A stretch of DNA of 64,000 nt, taken from assembly GCA_022376925.1 (NCBI GenBank), contig JAIOJX010000005.1, forward strand, positions 13,792,501-13,856,500. The letters run 5' to 3'. Below, piece by piece: positions 34,961-47,780 of this stretch. The stretch's first letter is position 1; each line of letters opens with the position of its first letter. Source of the DNA: Tragulus kanchil (lineage: Eukaryota; Chordata; Mammalia; Artiodactyla; Tragulidae). The notes below the pieces were generated by a model. That model ran no database searches and had not been told where the DNA came from. It saw only the letters and a program-made list of their open reading frames with translations. Position numbers and translations under genes: made by a program.

Positions 34961-35944
34961 CGTCTCATGAGAAATAACATAAAATCCACTAGCCCAAGAC
35001 TTTAGTGAAAAGCTTCTGCTCTGTTCTGGGAACCTTGCAGAAACACTGACCAGCAACAGGGACCAACATTTTATATTGGAAATGGACTTTTTCAGGCAAG
35101 AGATGTATCTCACTCTGTTCCTGGCAGTCATGGAGAGGCCCTTTCAGAAATCCAGCTTTGGAGCCTATCCCCGCCTCTTAGAGTCTCATGTTAGTGATCA
35201 TCTGTGAACACACCTGATCCAGGAGGAGGGAAAAAATTAGGGGGAAAGAGGTGTACACACCTCCTAGGGCCAACACTATGAACAACAAAAAGACGGCTTC
35301 TTGATGAAACGAATCGCCCATCACTAAACCCTGGAGACTTTTTCTTTTGTTTAAATCTAAATCTATCATTTCTAGTCAACATTTTCTAACCCTTATGGGG
35401 CGGGGCACCTTCTCTCTCCATTTGAAAGCAAGCACTTTCCACTTCAGCTGTTCAAATGACATAGGATTGAAAATAGTATCGCTGAAAGAAACACGGCCTT
35501 TGTAATTAAGAGTTCTCTTTTATCCCACCCTTCTCAAAGCCAACAGGGGAGCAACCATGAAATGAAACATCGCTGTCGAAAAGGTTAAAAGACTGTCACA
35601 GTCCTGGGTGCTATCTTTCTATCTTTAGCCTTGCTTTCTTTGTCCAAGATACAGAAGACGTTGCCCCAATGTATAGAATACGTGAACCCACACAAGAAGC
35701 TACAGTGGTAGCAACTCTTCCAACGTTGCTGGGGCAGTCCTCTTCCCAAGATGCCAAACTGTAAGCTACTCATTGGTCCCTTGGCCTTTGTTTCTTCAAC
35801 TCTCAAGCCTATAATGTGGTCAGTGAGCAAGATGGCTGCTCCCTCCAAGCAGGAAGAATTCTGCAAAGAGCATTCAGCTGTGTCCACACAGAGAGAAAGC
35901 CTGGAATTTGGTGGAAGAGAAATAAGGTGTTTGGTGAACCGAGA

Positions 35945-36020
35945 ACCAGAGTCAAGACTGTGAGCTTCTTCAGGCCAAAGATTCTGTGGCTGGCATTCAA
36001 GTAACATTTGGAGAATTACA
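35945..36020 (+). repeat. L2 3' end fragment
   Basis: AAGACTGTGAGCTTCTTCAG, then GGCTGGCATTCAAGTAACAT matches the 'gactgtgagctccttgagg ... tggcattcaataa' order of the L2 3' end. Confidence 0.6.
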
Positions 36021-36779
36021 TAAGTGCAGGGATGAAGATGGGATGTCCACAACTGCTCATGAATTGTGTCTTATGAGAAAACCTTGCCAGATTTTGTAAA
36101 CAGTGTAAGATTAAACTCAGCTGGCAAAATGAGAAAATTTAGGAGTATCTGTCTCACATCCCAGTGACTGGGTCAGTCTTCGAAGGAAAAATTAAATATG
36201 TCATTAAAGAAAGCAATCAGTAGGAGGATAGCTTCTAAAAATTCATTTGTGAATCAAAACCTAAGTAGATCAAATGACTAAACATTCAAATGAAAGAGTA
36301 AAAAAAAAAATTGTGATTGCTGATTTTCTTTTCCTCTTGCCTGTGTGAAATTTTAAAGACATTTCTTCTGTCAAAAGAATGGCATCAAATGCATTTAAGG
36401 ATTCACATAAGCCTGCCTCTTCACATCCTTCTTGTTTTCATAGAACATCGCCTAGTCTCATCTCATTTCACCTCACCAAGTTCTATACCAGCAGGTATGT
36501 TTATACTTCTATCATTTAACTCTTTTAAAATGTTACAATTAATTCACGTGAAAACTCTACTAATTCAGGGCTTCAAGAGTTGTAACTGAAAGACCCGCTA
36601 GCATGTAGCTTAAGCCCACTATGAGTGGGTTGCTTGCTTCCAAAAAGGTTTAGACATGTTTACCTCAGTTAAGCATTCCCAAGTTTACTGTATCACCATC
36701 ATTTGCATCGAATAAATGCTAATTGAAGGTGATCCCGTCTTTAAAGTGAGTCTAGATGAAGCTTTATAATGTTTGGTAT

Positions 36780-37005
36780 AGATGAAAAGCCCTTGAGATT
36801 TGAAGCAAAAAGCTAAAATGTCGGGGCTCAGGTTCCATTTATGGTACGTCCCATTTGTTCGCTCTTATGCTGTCATTTATCTTTGCTGAGCACCAGTTTC
36901 GTCACTTATGAAAATGCGAATAGAAAGAAAGACTTGCCTAAGAGTTGCTCTCAGGAGTACATCGACATAAAGCAATTCAGTTTATGAGCTGTATGCAAAT
37001 TATAC
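36780..37005 (+). repeat. Possible MIR fragment, partly duplicated
   Basis: GGGGCTCAGGTTCCATTTAT, then CTTTGCTGAGCACCAGTTTC, then GTCACTTATGAAAATGCGAA resembles diverged MIR. Its right part recurs at 37958-38098 in duplication 9. Confidence 0.45.
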
Positions 37006-39038
37006 AATTGTTATCATCACAATCATCATCACCCCTCTGTCCAAACTTAAAAATAATCTGAACGAGAGAAAGAAAGAACCAATGGGTTCTTAACCAGAAC
37101 CAGGCTGTAGATGGCGCCGCTTTAGGTCACAAAAAGACCCACATCCTCTACATGTACCTTTCTCTTTGTTACACAGAAAGAAATTGGTTCTGGCTCTAGA
37201 AACTGAGGAACAGAGATGGTGAAGCGATACACTTAATGAACTTATTATTCACATATGTTTCACAAATTCAATTGATACATGTTCACTGAGCACTTACTAT
37301 GTACCAAATACTGTAGTAGGTATGAGGACAGAGTAGGGAGTTAACCAGATCCAGTCTGTGCTATCAGAGAGCCGACAATGAACTGATCATTGTGAATTCT
37401 AAATCGCTCTCTTCCTCACTCCGTATTATGCCACTGTGCACTGGGGCTCTCTCCTCTGTGTGTTTTGTCTCTCTTCTCCCTCCCTCTCCTCTTGGCACAA
37501 GTTACAGAGAAACTAACACCTGGCCAGCAGCATAAACTGTTGAGTCTCCCTCTCCCAGACCCTAATCAGGGGCTCTGTAACCTCGGGGTCTAAGGATGCC
37601 CAAAGGCTGACATACCTGTAGCCCACTGTTAACACACTGGACTGGGAAGCTCTGTGTTATCTATAATGTAGTCAGTGATTCAGAAACTGCACTAATTAAT
37701 ATTGACTTTCTCACACATTAACTATTATTGCATACTTAGAACATATATAATATGCAATTCCTCCTATTATATACACATCAGCTTATACCCTCTCACTTAT
37801 GGCTGTCAATTTACTGCTTTTAGCAGGTCAGAAAGATGAAGTTAAAATCACTTTTGTAGTCTGCAGGGAAAACTAAACAGGCACCAGAAATAACATGTTG
37901 AAAATATGCTATCAAATCATTGCAGCAAAGAGGAACATTTAGGAAATGCCCATTGTGTTATGCTGTCATTTATCTTTGCTGAGCACCAGTTTCGTCACTT
38001 ACGAAAATGCGAATAGAAAGAAAGACTTGCCTAAGAGTTGCTCTCAGGAGTACATCGACATAAAGCAATTCAGTTTATGAGCTGTATGCAAATTATACAA
38101 TTGTTATCATCACAATCATCATCACCCCTCTGTCCAAACTTAAAAATAATCTGAACGAGAGAAAGAAAGAACCAATGGGTTCTTAACCAGAACCAGGCTG
38201 TAGATGGCGCCGCTTTAGGTCACAAAAAGACCCACATCCTCTACATGTACCTTTCTCTTTGTTACACAGAAAGAAATTGGTTCTGGCTCTAGAAACTGAG
38301 GAACAGAGATGGTGAAGCGATACACTTAATGAACTTATTATTCACATATGTTTCACAAATTCAATTGATACATGTTCACTGAGCACTTACTATGTACCAA
38401 ATACTGTAGTAGGTATGAGGACAGAGTAGGGAGTTAACCAGATCCAGTCTGTGCTATCAGAGAGCCGACAATGAACTGATCATTGTGAATTCTAAATCGC
38501 TCTCTTCCTCACTCCGTATTATGCCACTGTGCACTGGGGCTCTCTCCTCTGTGTGTTTTGTCTCTCTTCTCCCTCCCTCTCCTCTTGGCACAAGTTACAG
38601 AGAAACTAACACCTGGCCAGCAGCATAAACTGTTGAGTCTCCCTCTCCCAGACCCTAATCAGGGGCTCTGTAACCTCGGGGTCTAAGGATGCCCAAAGGC
38701 TGACATACCTGTAGCCCACTGTTAACACACTGGACTGGGAAGCTCTGTGTTATCTATAATGTAGTCAGTGATTCAGAAACTGCACTAATTAATATTGACT
38801 TTCTCACACATTAACTATTATTGCATACTTAGAACATATATAATATGCAATTCCTCCTATTATATACACATCAGCTTATACCCTCTCACTTATGGCTGTC
38901 AATTTACTGCTTTTAGCAGGTCAGAAAGATGAAGTTAAAATCACTTTTGTAGTCTGCAGGGAAAACTAAACAGGCACCAGAAATAACATGTTGAAAATAT
39001 GCTATCAAATCATTGCAGCAAAGAGGAACATTTAGGAA
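36865..39038. repeat. Duplication 9: direct pair, unit 1,093 bp
   Basis: The copies are 36865-37945 and 37958-39038, with a 12-base linker. The linker resembles a shortened version of the 25 bases upstream of copy 1 (CCCATT...TTATGC in both). One C/T substitution is visible at about 36908 against 38001. Each copy starts within a MIR-like element and continues through unique sequence. Confidence 0.92.
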
Positions 39039-39760
39039 TTAATGTAAAGGAGTCATGGAATTTCTGACACTTAACACCAGCCTCAGAAATGGACCTAAAT
39101 ACCAAGATCTATGTTAGGCAAACTACATTCCTGATTCTGGCTCTTGTTTTGGATCTCCTAACAAAGAAAAGGCCTGGGTACAAAAGGAGGTAGACAAGCT
39201 AACATTCAGGAGGACTCAGAGTGAACACCACTCTGGGAGACACACGGGTGTATCAAGGCAGGAGAGCATGCTTTCAAGTAGCACACAATCAAAGAGGAGT
39301 TAAGAACCAGCTTGTGCTAAAAAAGAAATAACAGCAAAAACAGAGCCATGGAAAAATGATACCTTTAGAAAACAAACAATCCAATTTAAAAAATATATAC
39401 AAAAGACGTGAATACACACCTCACTACAGAAAATCCACTGATGGCAAGTAAGTTATGAAAAGATCCTCCAAACCACATGTCATTAGGGAATTTCAAGTTA
39501 AAAACAATGAGATACTACAACACACTGGCCAGAATGACCAAAATCCAGAACTCTATCCTCAACAACTGCTTGTGAGGACCAGAAGCAACTGGAGCCCGCA
39601 TTCCCTGCTGGAGGGAACACAAATTGGTACAACTGCTTTGGAAGAGAGTTTGGCAGTTTCTTAAAAAAGTATAGTCTTACCCTACGATTCAGCAGTCAGG
39701 CTCCATGGTATTCACCCAAAGGAGGTGAAAACTTCTGCACATGTAAAAACGTATACATGT

Positions 39761-39880
39761 GAGTGATGGGAGGGGGGGAACTGGGTGGGGGGAGGGTCCA
39801 AGGATATGCATATGAATGATCTGGGAACATACATGTAAAAAAATAAATAAGTAAATAAATAAATTAATTAAAAAAAAAAA
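39761..39880 (+). mobile_element. Short A-tailed insertion with 16-bp target duplication
   Basis: A 120-bp segment (G-rich, then an AAAT and poly-A tail) is flanked by perfect copies of AAAAACGTATACATGT at 39745-39760 and 39881-39896. This is the mark of L1-driven insertion. The source of the G-rich body is not recognised; a truncated L1 3' end is possible. Confidence 0.7.
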
Positions 39881-39901
39881 AAAAACGTATACATGTATCT
39901 T

Positions 39902-40092
39902 TCCCACGTGCTGCGGAGTGACTGGTGTGTCCAATTAGGAGCCAGAGCTCTAGAACGCATGCATCTGGAGCTGGTGCTTTGCAACAAGAGAGGCCATTGC
40001 CATGGGACGCCCACAAAGACCAAAGAACAAAGATGGATGAAAAGAAATAAATAAAAGACCAATAAAAGAGGGCAAAATTAAAAAAAAAAAAG
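39902..40092 (+). mobile_element. Unfamiliar SINE, headless diverged copy (copy E)
   Basis: It starts at CCCACGTGCTGCGGAGTGAC, has GTGTCCAATTAGGAGCCAGA and AACGCATGCATCTGGAGC, and ends in an A run. The tRNA-like head is missing. It is clearly more diverged than copies A-C. Confidence 0.7.
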
Positions 40093-40330
40093 AAACAAGC
40101 TATCAAGCCATGAAAAGGTATGGAGGATCCTTAAATGTATATTACTGAGTGAAAGAAGCCAGTGTAAAAAAAACCCTACATATTGCATTGTTCCAACTAT
40201 CTGACATTCTGGGAAAGGCAAAACTATGATGACAGTGAGAAGATTAATGATCTGGGGTTGGGAGGAATGGATGAACGGATAGAGCACAGGAGAATTTTAG
40301 AGTGGTGAAACTATTTTGTATGGCGGATAC

Positions 40331-40544
40331 TTATTTTGTTGTTTTAATTGCTAAGTCATGTCCAACTCTTTGGGACCCCATGGACTATAGCCCATCAGGC
40401 TCCTCTGTCGATGCGATTCTCCGGGTAAGAATACTGGAGTGGGTTGCCATGCCTTCCTCCAGGGGATCTTCCTGACCCAAGGATCGAACCCACAAGCCTC
40501 CACTGGCAGGTGGATTCTTTACCGCCAAGCCACCAAGGAAGCCC
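40331..40544 (-). mobile_element. Bov-tA type SINE
   Basis: It shows the reversed Bov-A body (TTGCTAAGTCATGTCCAACT, GTAAGAATACTGGAGTGGGT) and a tRNA head ending AGCCACCAAGGAAGCCCC. It lies in the L1. A 5'-cut second copy is at 41555-41713. Confidence 0.9.
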
Positions 40545-42712
40545 CTATCATTATACATTCCTCAAAACCCATAGAATGTACTGGAATTATAGACAATCCC
40601 AAATGAGGTCAATCCAGTACATCAGAAACGGTGCATGCAACTGTAAACGCTGAACTTCAGTTAAGAAGAGTCTATCATTATTGGTTAACAACAGAGAACA
40701 CTGGCTTGGGGGAGGTGCAAGGCAGGGAATGTGGGAATGCTCTGCATTTTCCCATCAACTTTTCTGTAAATATAGAACTGCTTGGAAAAAAAAAAAGTCT
40801 GTTCATTAAAAAAACAAAACTGGTTTGAGGTTGTTCCCTCCAGATGATTCGGCAGATATGGCTGGAGCCCAGCGGAAGGCATCAGAGAAGAAGCCATCAA
40901 GATGATCTGGGCCTGGTTTGTGGGTCAAGGACTGGGAGGACAGGGTGTTTTGGATGCAGGTGATGGTAGAACCCACTGGGCAGAGTGGTCCGCAGAGCAC
41001 TGCAATTGATGCCAAACAAAGGTCACAGGTCAGCAAGTAACTGGAGGTAAGACCAGATGGATGTGCTGCACTTTGGCTAGGAGTTCAGCATGGGATCTGG
41101 AAGGTGACGGAGGTCACTCCAGACAACTGGGGAGGGAGGTCCCAGAATCAAAAGGAGGTACAAGGAAGCGTCTCTGCTCGATTCGAAGGTGAGACACAAG
41201 AGAAAGGACCCCACTGCAGGTGAAGGGCTAAGTCATCAGCCCTGAAGGAACGTCAACAGAAGACACTGGGAATCTGAGGGAAAGTAACATTTCCAAGAAG
41301 AGACACACTGAGTTGTGCTGCGGACGCCAAGATGGACGAGCAAGGAGTACTTTCTCAGCAGTCCTGAAGTGGAGGAGAGAACTCCAGAGCACAGCTCTCT
41401 CTCAAGGAGGGGTCCTAGATCTTGTCTTCCCTCTTGGCTTTTCATCTGCTCGTAGTCAAGAGCAGAGCAAGAGGTCAGTGGTGAATCCCAGCAGAAGAGA
41501 GAAAGAGGGACAGAAAGGACATAGACAGTTGGTGAGGTCAGAGTTTTGGCCCCGTATAGCCCATCAGGCTCCTCTGTCGATCGATTCTCCGGGTAAGAAT
41601 ACTGGAGTGGGTTGCCATGCCTTCCTCCAGGGATCTTCCTGACCCAAGGATCGAACCCACAAGCCTCCACTGGCAGGTGGATTCTTTACCACCAAGCCAC
41701 CAAGGAAGCCCCTATCATTATACATTCCTCAAAACCCATAGAATGTACTGGAATTATAGACAATCCCAAATGAGGTCAATCCAGTACATCAGAAACGGTG
41801 CATGCAACTGTAAACGCTGAACTTCAGTTAAGAAGAGTCTATCATTATTGGTTAACAACAGAGAACACTGGCTTGGGGGAGGTGCAAGGCAGGGAATGTG
41901 GGAATGCTCTGCATTTTCCCATCAACTTTTCTGTAAATATAGAACTGCTTGGAAAAAAAAAAAAAGTCTGTTCATTAAAAAAACAAAACTGGTTTGAGGT
42001 TGTTCCCTCCAGATGATTCGGCAGATATGGCTGGAGCCCAGCGGAAGGCATCAGAGAAGAAGCCATCAAGATGATCTGGGCCTGGTTTGTGGGTCAAGGA
42101 CTGGGAGGACAGGGTGTTTTGGATGCAGGTGATGGTAGAACCCACTGGGCAGAGTGGTCCGCAGAGCACTGCAATTGATGCCAAACAAAGGTCACAGGTC
42201 AGCAAGTAACTGGAGGTAAGACCAGATGGATGTGCTGCACTTTGGCTAGGAGTTCAGCATGGGATCTGGAAGGTGACGGAGGTCACTCCAGACAACTGGG
42301 GAGGGAGGTCCCAGAATCAAAAGGAGGTACAAGGAAGCATCTCTGCTCGATTCGAAGGTGAGACACAAGAGAAAGGACCCCACTGCAGGTGAAGGGCTAA
42401 GTCATCAGCCCTGAAGGAACGTCAACAGAAGACACTGGGAATCTGAGGGAAAGTAACATTTCCAAGAAGAGACACACTGAGTTGTGCTGCGGACGCCAAG
42501 ATGGACGAGCAAGGAGTACTTTCTCAGCAGTCCTGAAGTGGAGGAGAGAACTCCAGAGCACAGCTCTCTCTCAAGGAGGGGTCCTAGATCTTGTCTTCCC
42601 TCTTGGCTTTTCATCTGCTCGTAGTCAAGAGCAGAGCAAGAGGTCAGTGGTGAATCCCAGCAGAAGAGAGAAAGAGGGACAGAAAGGACATAGACAGTTG
42701 GTGAGGTCAGAG
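40386..42712. repeat. Duplication 10: direct pair, unit 1,169 bp
   Basis: The copies are 40386-41543 and 41555-42712. The copy start lies inside an antisense Bov-tA. The 11-base linker (TTTTGGCCCCG) looks like a damaged version of the SINE sequence CTTTGGGACCCCATGG found just upstream of copy 1. Close to the junction, copy 2 lacks one base in GATGCGATT and one G in a GGGG run. The A run at about 41953 is longer than in copy 1. The content is the L1 3' end and unique DNA. Confidence 0.92.
41555..41713 (-). mobile_element. Partial second copy of the 40331 Bov-tA SINE
   Basis: It begins at the duplication 10 junction, so the Bov-A end is missing. Two single-base losses lie within the first 80 bases. 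Confidence 0.9.
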
Positions 42713-42930
42713 GATCTTCATTCTTACATGCATGCACCAGAAAACTCAGAAGCTTTATGCATTTCAAAGACCTATACTTATTAACAAGGAAAGATGTTCA
42801 CCACAGCTTATAGAGTGAGAAAAGAAGGTTCAGAAAAGTCTATCAATAACAATTTTTGTAAAGCTGCTTGTTTACTTGTATTCATATTCATAGAAGAGAC
42901 TCTGGACGCCCACATTTTGGGTGACAACCT

Positions 42931-43220
42931 AAAGGAAATCAACCCTGAATATTCACTGGAAGGACTGATGCTGAAGACCTAATACTTCGGTCACTTGATG
43001 CAAAGAGCTGGCTCATTGGAAAAGACCCTGATGCTGGGAAAGACTGAGGGCAGGAGGAGAAGGGGACCACAGAGGATGAGGTGGTTGGATCGCATGACTG
43101 ACTCAATGGATGTGAGCTTGAGCAAACTCCAGGAGACAGAGAAGGACACATACGCCTGGCGTGCTGCCATCCATGGGGTCACAAACAGTCGAACACCCCT
43201 GAGTGGCTGAACAACAACAA
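42931..43220 (+). mobile_element. BovB (RTE) 3' end, 5'-truncated
   Basis: AAAGGAAATCAACCCTGAAT, then ACTGGAAGGACTGATGCTGA, then AAGACCCTGATGCTGGGAAA, then CATCCATGGGGTCACAAACA follows the 3' end of BovB, the RTE element shared by ruminants and squamates through horizontal transfer. Only the end remains, with no complete reverse transcriptase. The copy is at 44010-44299. Confidence 0.9.
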
Positions 43221-44009
43221 ATGAGCAACAACATGGCAGGTTTTTTATGTGGCTACTCTGTAGTTTCTTAACTCCTCTTCGAGCTATCGCAAAGATGACT
43301 TGTAAGAGACTCATTTTCTCAAAGCAAAGAGATAACCCTCTTTCCATCTCATAATTCAAGTTTCCAGTCCCGCTTTCCTTGTTAAGGGCAGAATAGCCAG
43401 TGCCTTACACAAAAGTCCATGCTCGCTTTAGATCACCATGGTACAGCCTCTCATAACATAAATTACTTCAACAGCCTAAAAAAAAAGACAAGACACGGAA
43501 ATTGGGAAAACCTAAAGTTTCAAAAAGCAATGGCAGGGGCAGGGAGAACAGCAGCAGAGGGAAATGCCTGGCGAGGAAAGGAGACAGACCCCCTCCCGTA
43601 GTCCCAGCGCTTGTTTCCCTGACTCTGGAGGAGGCTTCTTGATTAGTCTATTTAAAAAACTGTTACTGTGAAATGAAAGTTCCTGGCTAAAGATAACATT
43701 ACAATGCACAAGATATGCAGAACACTCCATGATACAAATTATTTCTGAAGATACTGTAGCAACGTGACCGAATTAACATGACTCAGTTGTTTTACAACTG
43801 AGCTGGGTTCCCCATCCACAAAACTCAGAAGCTTTATGCATTTCAAAGACCTATACTTATTAACAAGGAAAGATGTTCACCACAGCTTATAGAGTGAGAA
43901 AAGAAGGTTCAGAAAAGTCTATCAATAACAATTTTTGTAAAGCTGCTTGTTTACTTGTATTCATATTCATAGAAGAGACTCTGGACGCCCACATTTTGGG
44001 TGACAACCT

Positions 44010-44299
44010 AAAGGAAATCAACCCTGAATATTCACTGGAAGGACTGATGCTGAAGACCTAATACTTCGGTCACTTGATGCAAAGAGCTGGCTCATTGGAA
44101 AAGACCCTGATGCTGGGAAAGACTGAGGGCAGGAGGAGAAGGGGACCACAGAGGATGAGGTGGTTGGATCGCATGACTGACTCAATGGATGTGAGCTTGA
44201 GCAAACTCCAGGAGACAGAGAAGGACACATACGCCTGGCGTGCTGCCATCCATGGGGTCACAAACAGTCGAACACCCCTGAGTGGCTGAACAACAACAA
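44010..44299 (+). mobile_element. Second copy of the BovB 3' end (duplication 11)
   Basis: It is the same as 42931-43220 and was copied with the 1,079-bp unit. Confidence 0.92.
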
Positions 44300-44903
44300 A
44301 TGAGCAACAACATGGCAGGTTTTTTATGTGGCTACTCTGTAGTTTCTTAACTCCTCTTCGAGCTATCGCAAAGATGACTTGTAAGAGACTCATTTTCTCA
44401 AAGCAAAGAGATAACCCTCTTTCCATCTCATAATTCAAGTTTCCAGTCCCGCTTTCCTTGTTAAGGGCAGAATAGCCAGTGCCTTACACAAAAGTCCATG
44501 CTCGCTTTAGATCACCATGGTACAGCCTCTCATAACATAAATTACTTCAACAGCCTAAAAAAAAAAAGACAAGACACGGAAATTGGGAAAACCTAAAGTT
44601 TCAAAAAGCAATGGCAGGGGCAGGGAGAACAGCAGCAGAGGGAAATGCCTGGCGAGGAAAGGAGACAGACCCCCTCCCGTAGTCCCAGCGCTTGTTTCCC
44701 TGACTCTGGAGGAGGCTTCTTGATTAGTCTATTTAAAAAACTGTTACTGTGAAATGAAAGTTCCTGGCTAAAGATAACATTACAATGCACAAGATATGCA
44801 GAACACTCCATGATACAAATTATTTCTGAAGATACTGTAGCAACGTGACCGGGAATTAACATGACTCAGTTGTTTTACAACTGAGCTGGGTTCCCCATCC
44901 ACA

Positions 44904-45706
44904 AACCAGAGGGACGCACGAGCCAGTCACCAACACCGGATTGCAATGTTTGTTCTTATCCATCAAAACAGTTGCTTTACATAGAGAGGAGGGAGTGGTG
45001 GTGGTCCCTTAGTGTGGGGAGGAACCTATAGAAAAACAGGTCCCCAAGCACCAGTGTTTTTAAAGATAGATTATATTTATCAGCTTTGCGAAACTAACAA
45101 TTTCATCTTGAAATCTGTTACAGGAAATACCTTTAACCAAAAAGCCATCTGTTTCTAATTCTCTTTTTCTATGGGCATAACTTCAGTATAGCTATTTACT
45201 GTAGTTTAGTATTCAGGCATATGGCTATCATCTTTTCTGTAACTTTTATTTCTACTGTATTACAAATAGAAATAAAAGAAAGTCAGAAGGGAAAATGTTT
45301 TAAAAACAGTTGCCTTTAAACCTTACTACCTGCTAACAACCCTGGCCAGAAGTTTAATAGAGAAAAAAGCCAAACTGTTGTCTAAAAGAAGGCTAAAAGA
45401 TTGTCTGAAGATTCCACTTCTCCCTATGGTTTCTGTTCCTTATAAAACATGGATATGCTCTTGGTAAAGATATCCCATTTCTGTTTCAATCAAGTGGCCA
45501 CTGAATATTTAACTCTGTTTACCCATCAGATAGGGAACTGTAGCAATAATCAAAGAATAACAGTGGCAAAAACAACACAAACCAAAATGATAATTTGTCT
45601 CCTATTAGCCTTGACAGTAACATCCCTAAGAACCAACAGAGTTTGAGGCTACAGCCTCAAGTAATCATTTAGTTCAGGATAAGCAAATTCATTTACAAAC
45701 TGATAA
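44904..45706. other. Unique AT-rich DNA, no gene seen
   Basis: No repeat or exon is recognised. Confidence 0.5.
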
Positions 45707-46490
45707 CCATCTGATGAAGACACATATGCCTTTAGGGAATATATGTTATTCCTGAGCTATGAGTTGCTATGATAGAGCGAGGTGTATACACAGTCACAAG
45801 TCAACACAGAGCACATTAACCAAAGGACTCAAACCCCAGCCCACTTTCTAAGAAGACGACTAGTAAGTGAACACATGCATTTATAAAATGTCCATGCTTG
45901 AGGTGGGTTGGAAATAGGGACACAGTCTCCTTGCCTCACCATCTTCATTTTGAATAGAAAAACATAAATTTATTTAGATTAATGCTGCTTCTGGTTCAGA
46001 AGCACACACAACTAGGGAGATTTGGGATAGAAAATGATCTGAGAGGTTAAGTGACTCATCTGGATCAAATCTCTGTACCTCAAAGATATGAAGATTTCTG
46101 AAAGTCTTCCCAAACCATCGAGTGGACAGAGCTGGTCTTTGGCCACCCAAAACTAGAAAGGCAGAATTTTAAGATTCACTGGAAGACCCAGAGTGGGTAC
46201 TCAAATGCCTGGTGAATGAATGCATGCATGAATGTTTGTTCAGAAGTGTTCAGTGTGCCATATTAACTAGGGCCTGAAAAATCCACATAAGTTATACAAG
46301 GATCGTGTCTTTAAGAAAGTTCTTTTTGATCAGGAGAAGCAAAATAACATAAATGAGTAATTTTAATAGTGTGATACTTGCAGTAATAAGGCAAGGCTAC
46401 ACACACACACACGCAAAAAAAATGTGATACAGAACCAGCAGTTGAGAACTAGAGAGGGGGACAGATAAAGCTTCTAAGATAGATGCAGAG

Positions 46491-46704
46491 GTATGTGTGC
46501 TCAGTCATGTTCGACTCTTTGTGACCCCATGGACTGTAGCCTGCTAGGTGCCTCAGTCCATAGAATGCTTCAGGCAAGAATACTGGAGTGGGATGCCATG
46601 CCCTTCATTCAGGGGATCTTCCTGACCCAGGGATTGAACTCATGTCTCTAGCATCTCTTTTATTGGCAGACAGATTCTTTACCACCAGTGCTACCTGGGA
46701 AGGC
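46491..46704 (-). mobile_element. Bov-tA type SINE
   Basis: The reversed Bov-A body (CAGTCATGTTCGACTCTTTG, GGCAAGAATACTGGAGTGGG) is followed by a tRNA head enlarged by CTCTAGCATCTCTTTTATTG. It is moderately diverged. The copy is at 47567-47780 in duplication 12. Confidence 0.9.
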
Positions 46705-47566
46705 CTGAACTAGAGGGATAGATACTTTTTCTAAGATAGGTTTGATCAATTCACACCAAGGTGCTAAAAATCCTATCTGTAGCCATCTGCTGAAGACACA
46801 TATGCCTTTAGGGAATATATGTTATTCCTGAGCTATGAGTTGCTATGATAGAGCGAGGTGTATACACAGTCACAAGTCAACACAGAGCACATTAACCAAA
46901 GGACTCAAACCCCAGCCCACTTTCTAAGAAGACGACTAGTAAGTGAACACATGCATTTATAAAATGTCCATGCTTGAGGTGGGTTGGAAATAGGGACACA
47001 GTCTCCTTGCCTCACCATCTTCATTTTGAATAGAAAAACATAAATTTATTTAGATTAATGCTGCTTCTGGTTCAGAAGCACACACAACTAGGGAGATTTG
47101 GGATAGAAAATGATCTGAGAGGTTAAGTGACTCATCTGGATCAAATCTCTGTACCTCAAAGATATGAAGATTTCTGAAAGTCTTCCCAAACCATCGAGTG
47201 GACAGAGCTGGTCTTTGGCCACCCAAAACTAGAAAGGCAGAATTTTAAGATTCACTGGAAGACCCAGAGTGGGTACTCAAATGCCTGGTGAATGAATGCA
47301 TGCATGAATGTTTGTTCAGAAGTGTTCAGTGTGCCATATTAACTAGGGCCTGAAAAATCCACATAAGTTATACAAGGATCGTGTCTTTAAGAAAGTTCTT
47401 TTTGATCAGGAGAAGCAAAATAACATAAATGAGTAATTTTAATAGTGTGATACTTGCAGTAATAAGGCAAGGCTACACACACACACACGCAAAAAAAATG
47501 TGATACAGAACCAGCAGTTGAGAACTAGAGAGGGGGACAGATAAAGCTTCTAAGATAGATGCAGAG

Positions 47567-47780
47567 GTATGTGTGCTCAGTCATGTTCGACTCTTTGTGA
47601 CCCCATGGACTGTAGCCTGCTAGGTGCCTCAGTCCATAGAATGCTTCAGGCAAGAATACTGGAGTGGGATGCCATGCCCTTCATTCAGGGGATCTTCCTG
47701 ACCCAGGGATTGAACTCATGTCTCTAGCATCTCTTTTATTGGCAGACAGATTCTTTACCACCAGTGCTACCTGGGAAGGC
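47567..47780 (-). mobile_element. Second copy of the 46491 Bov-tA SINE
   Basis: It is identical as read, offset 1,076 bp, and part of duplication 12. Confidence 0.92.

Larger units (their letters stand above)
34442..36778. other. Mostly unique DNA
   Basis: It includes the MIR at 34785 and the L2 at 35945, annotated separately. A 155-codon antisense frame at 35585-36052 overlaps the L2 fragment and shows no domain. Confidence 0.45.
39345..40815 (+). mobile_element. L1 ORF2 end and 3'UTR with nested insertions
   Basis: The pieces 39345-39760, 40094-40330 and 40547-40815 read as one L1: GGAATTTCAAGTTAAAAACA, then CTGGAGGGAACACAAATTGG, then CACTTTGGAAGAG-like ORF2 sequence, then AAACCCATAGAATGTACTGG and GAACTGCTTGGAAAAAA at the 3' end. 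It is interrupted by an A-tailed insertion, a headless SINE and a Bov-tA. The 3' part recurs at about 41716-41985 in duplication 10. Confidence 0.75.
42741..44903. repeat. Duplication 11: tandem pair, unit 1,079 bp
   Basis: The copies are 42741-43819 and 43820-44903. Differences cluster at the end of copy 1: an A run two bases shorter (about 43480) and GACCGAATT against GACCGGGAATT (about 43770 against 44849). Each copy contains the same BovB 3' end. Copy 1 directly follows duplication 10, with about 28 bases between. Confidence 0.92.
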
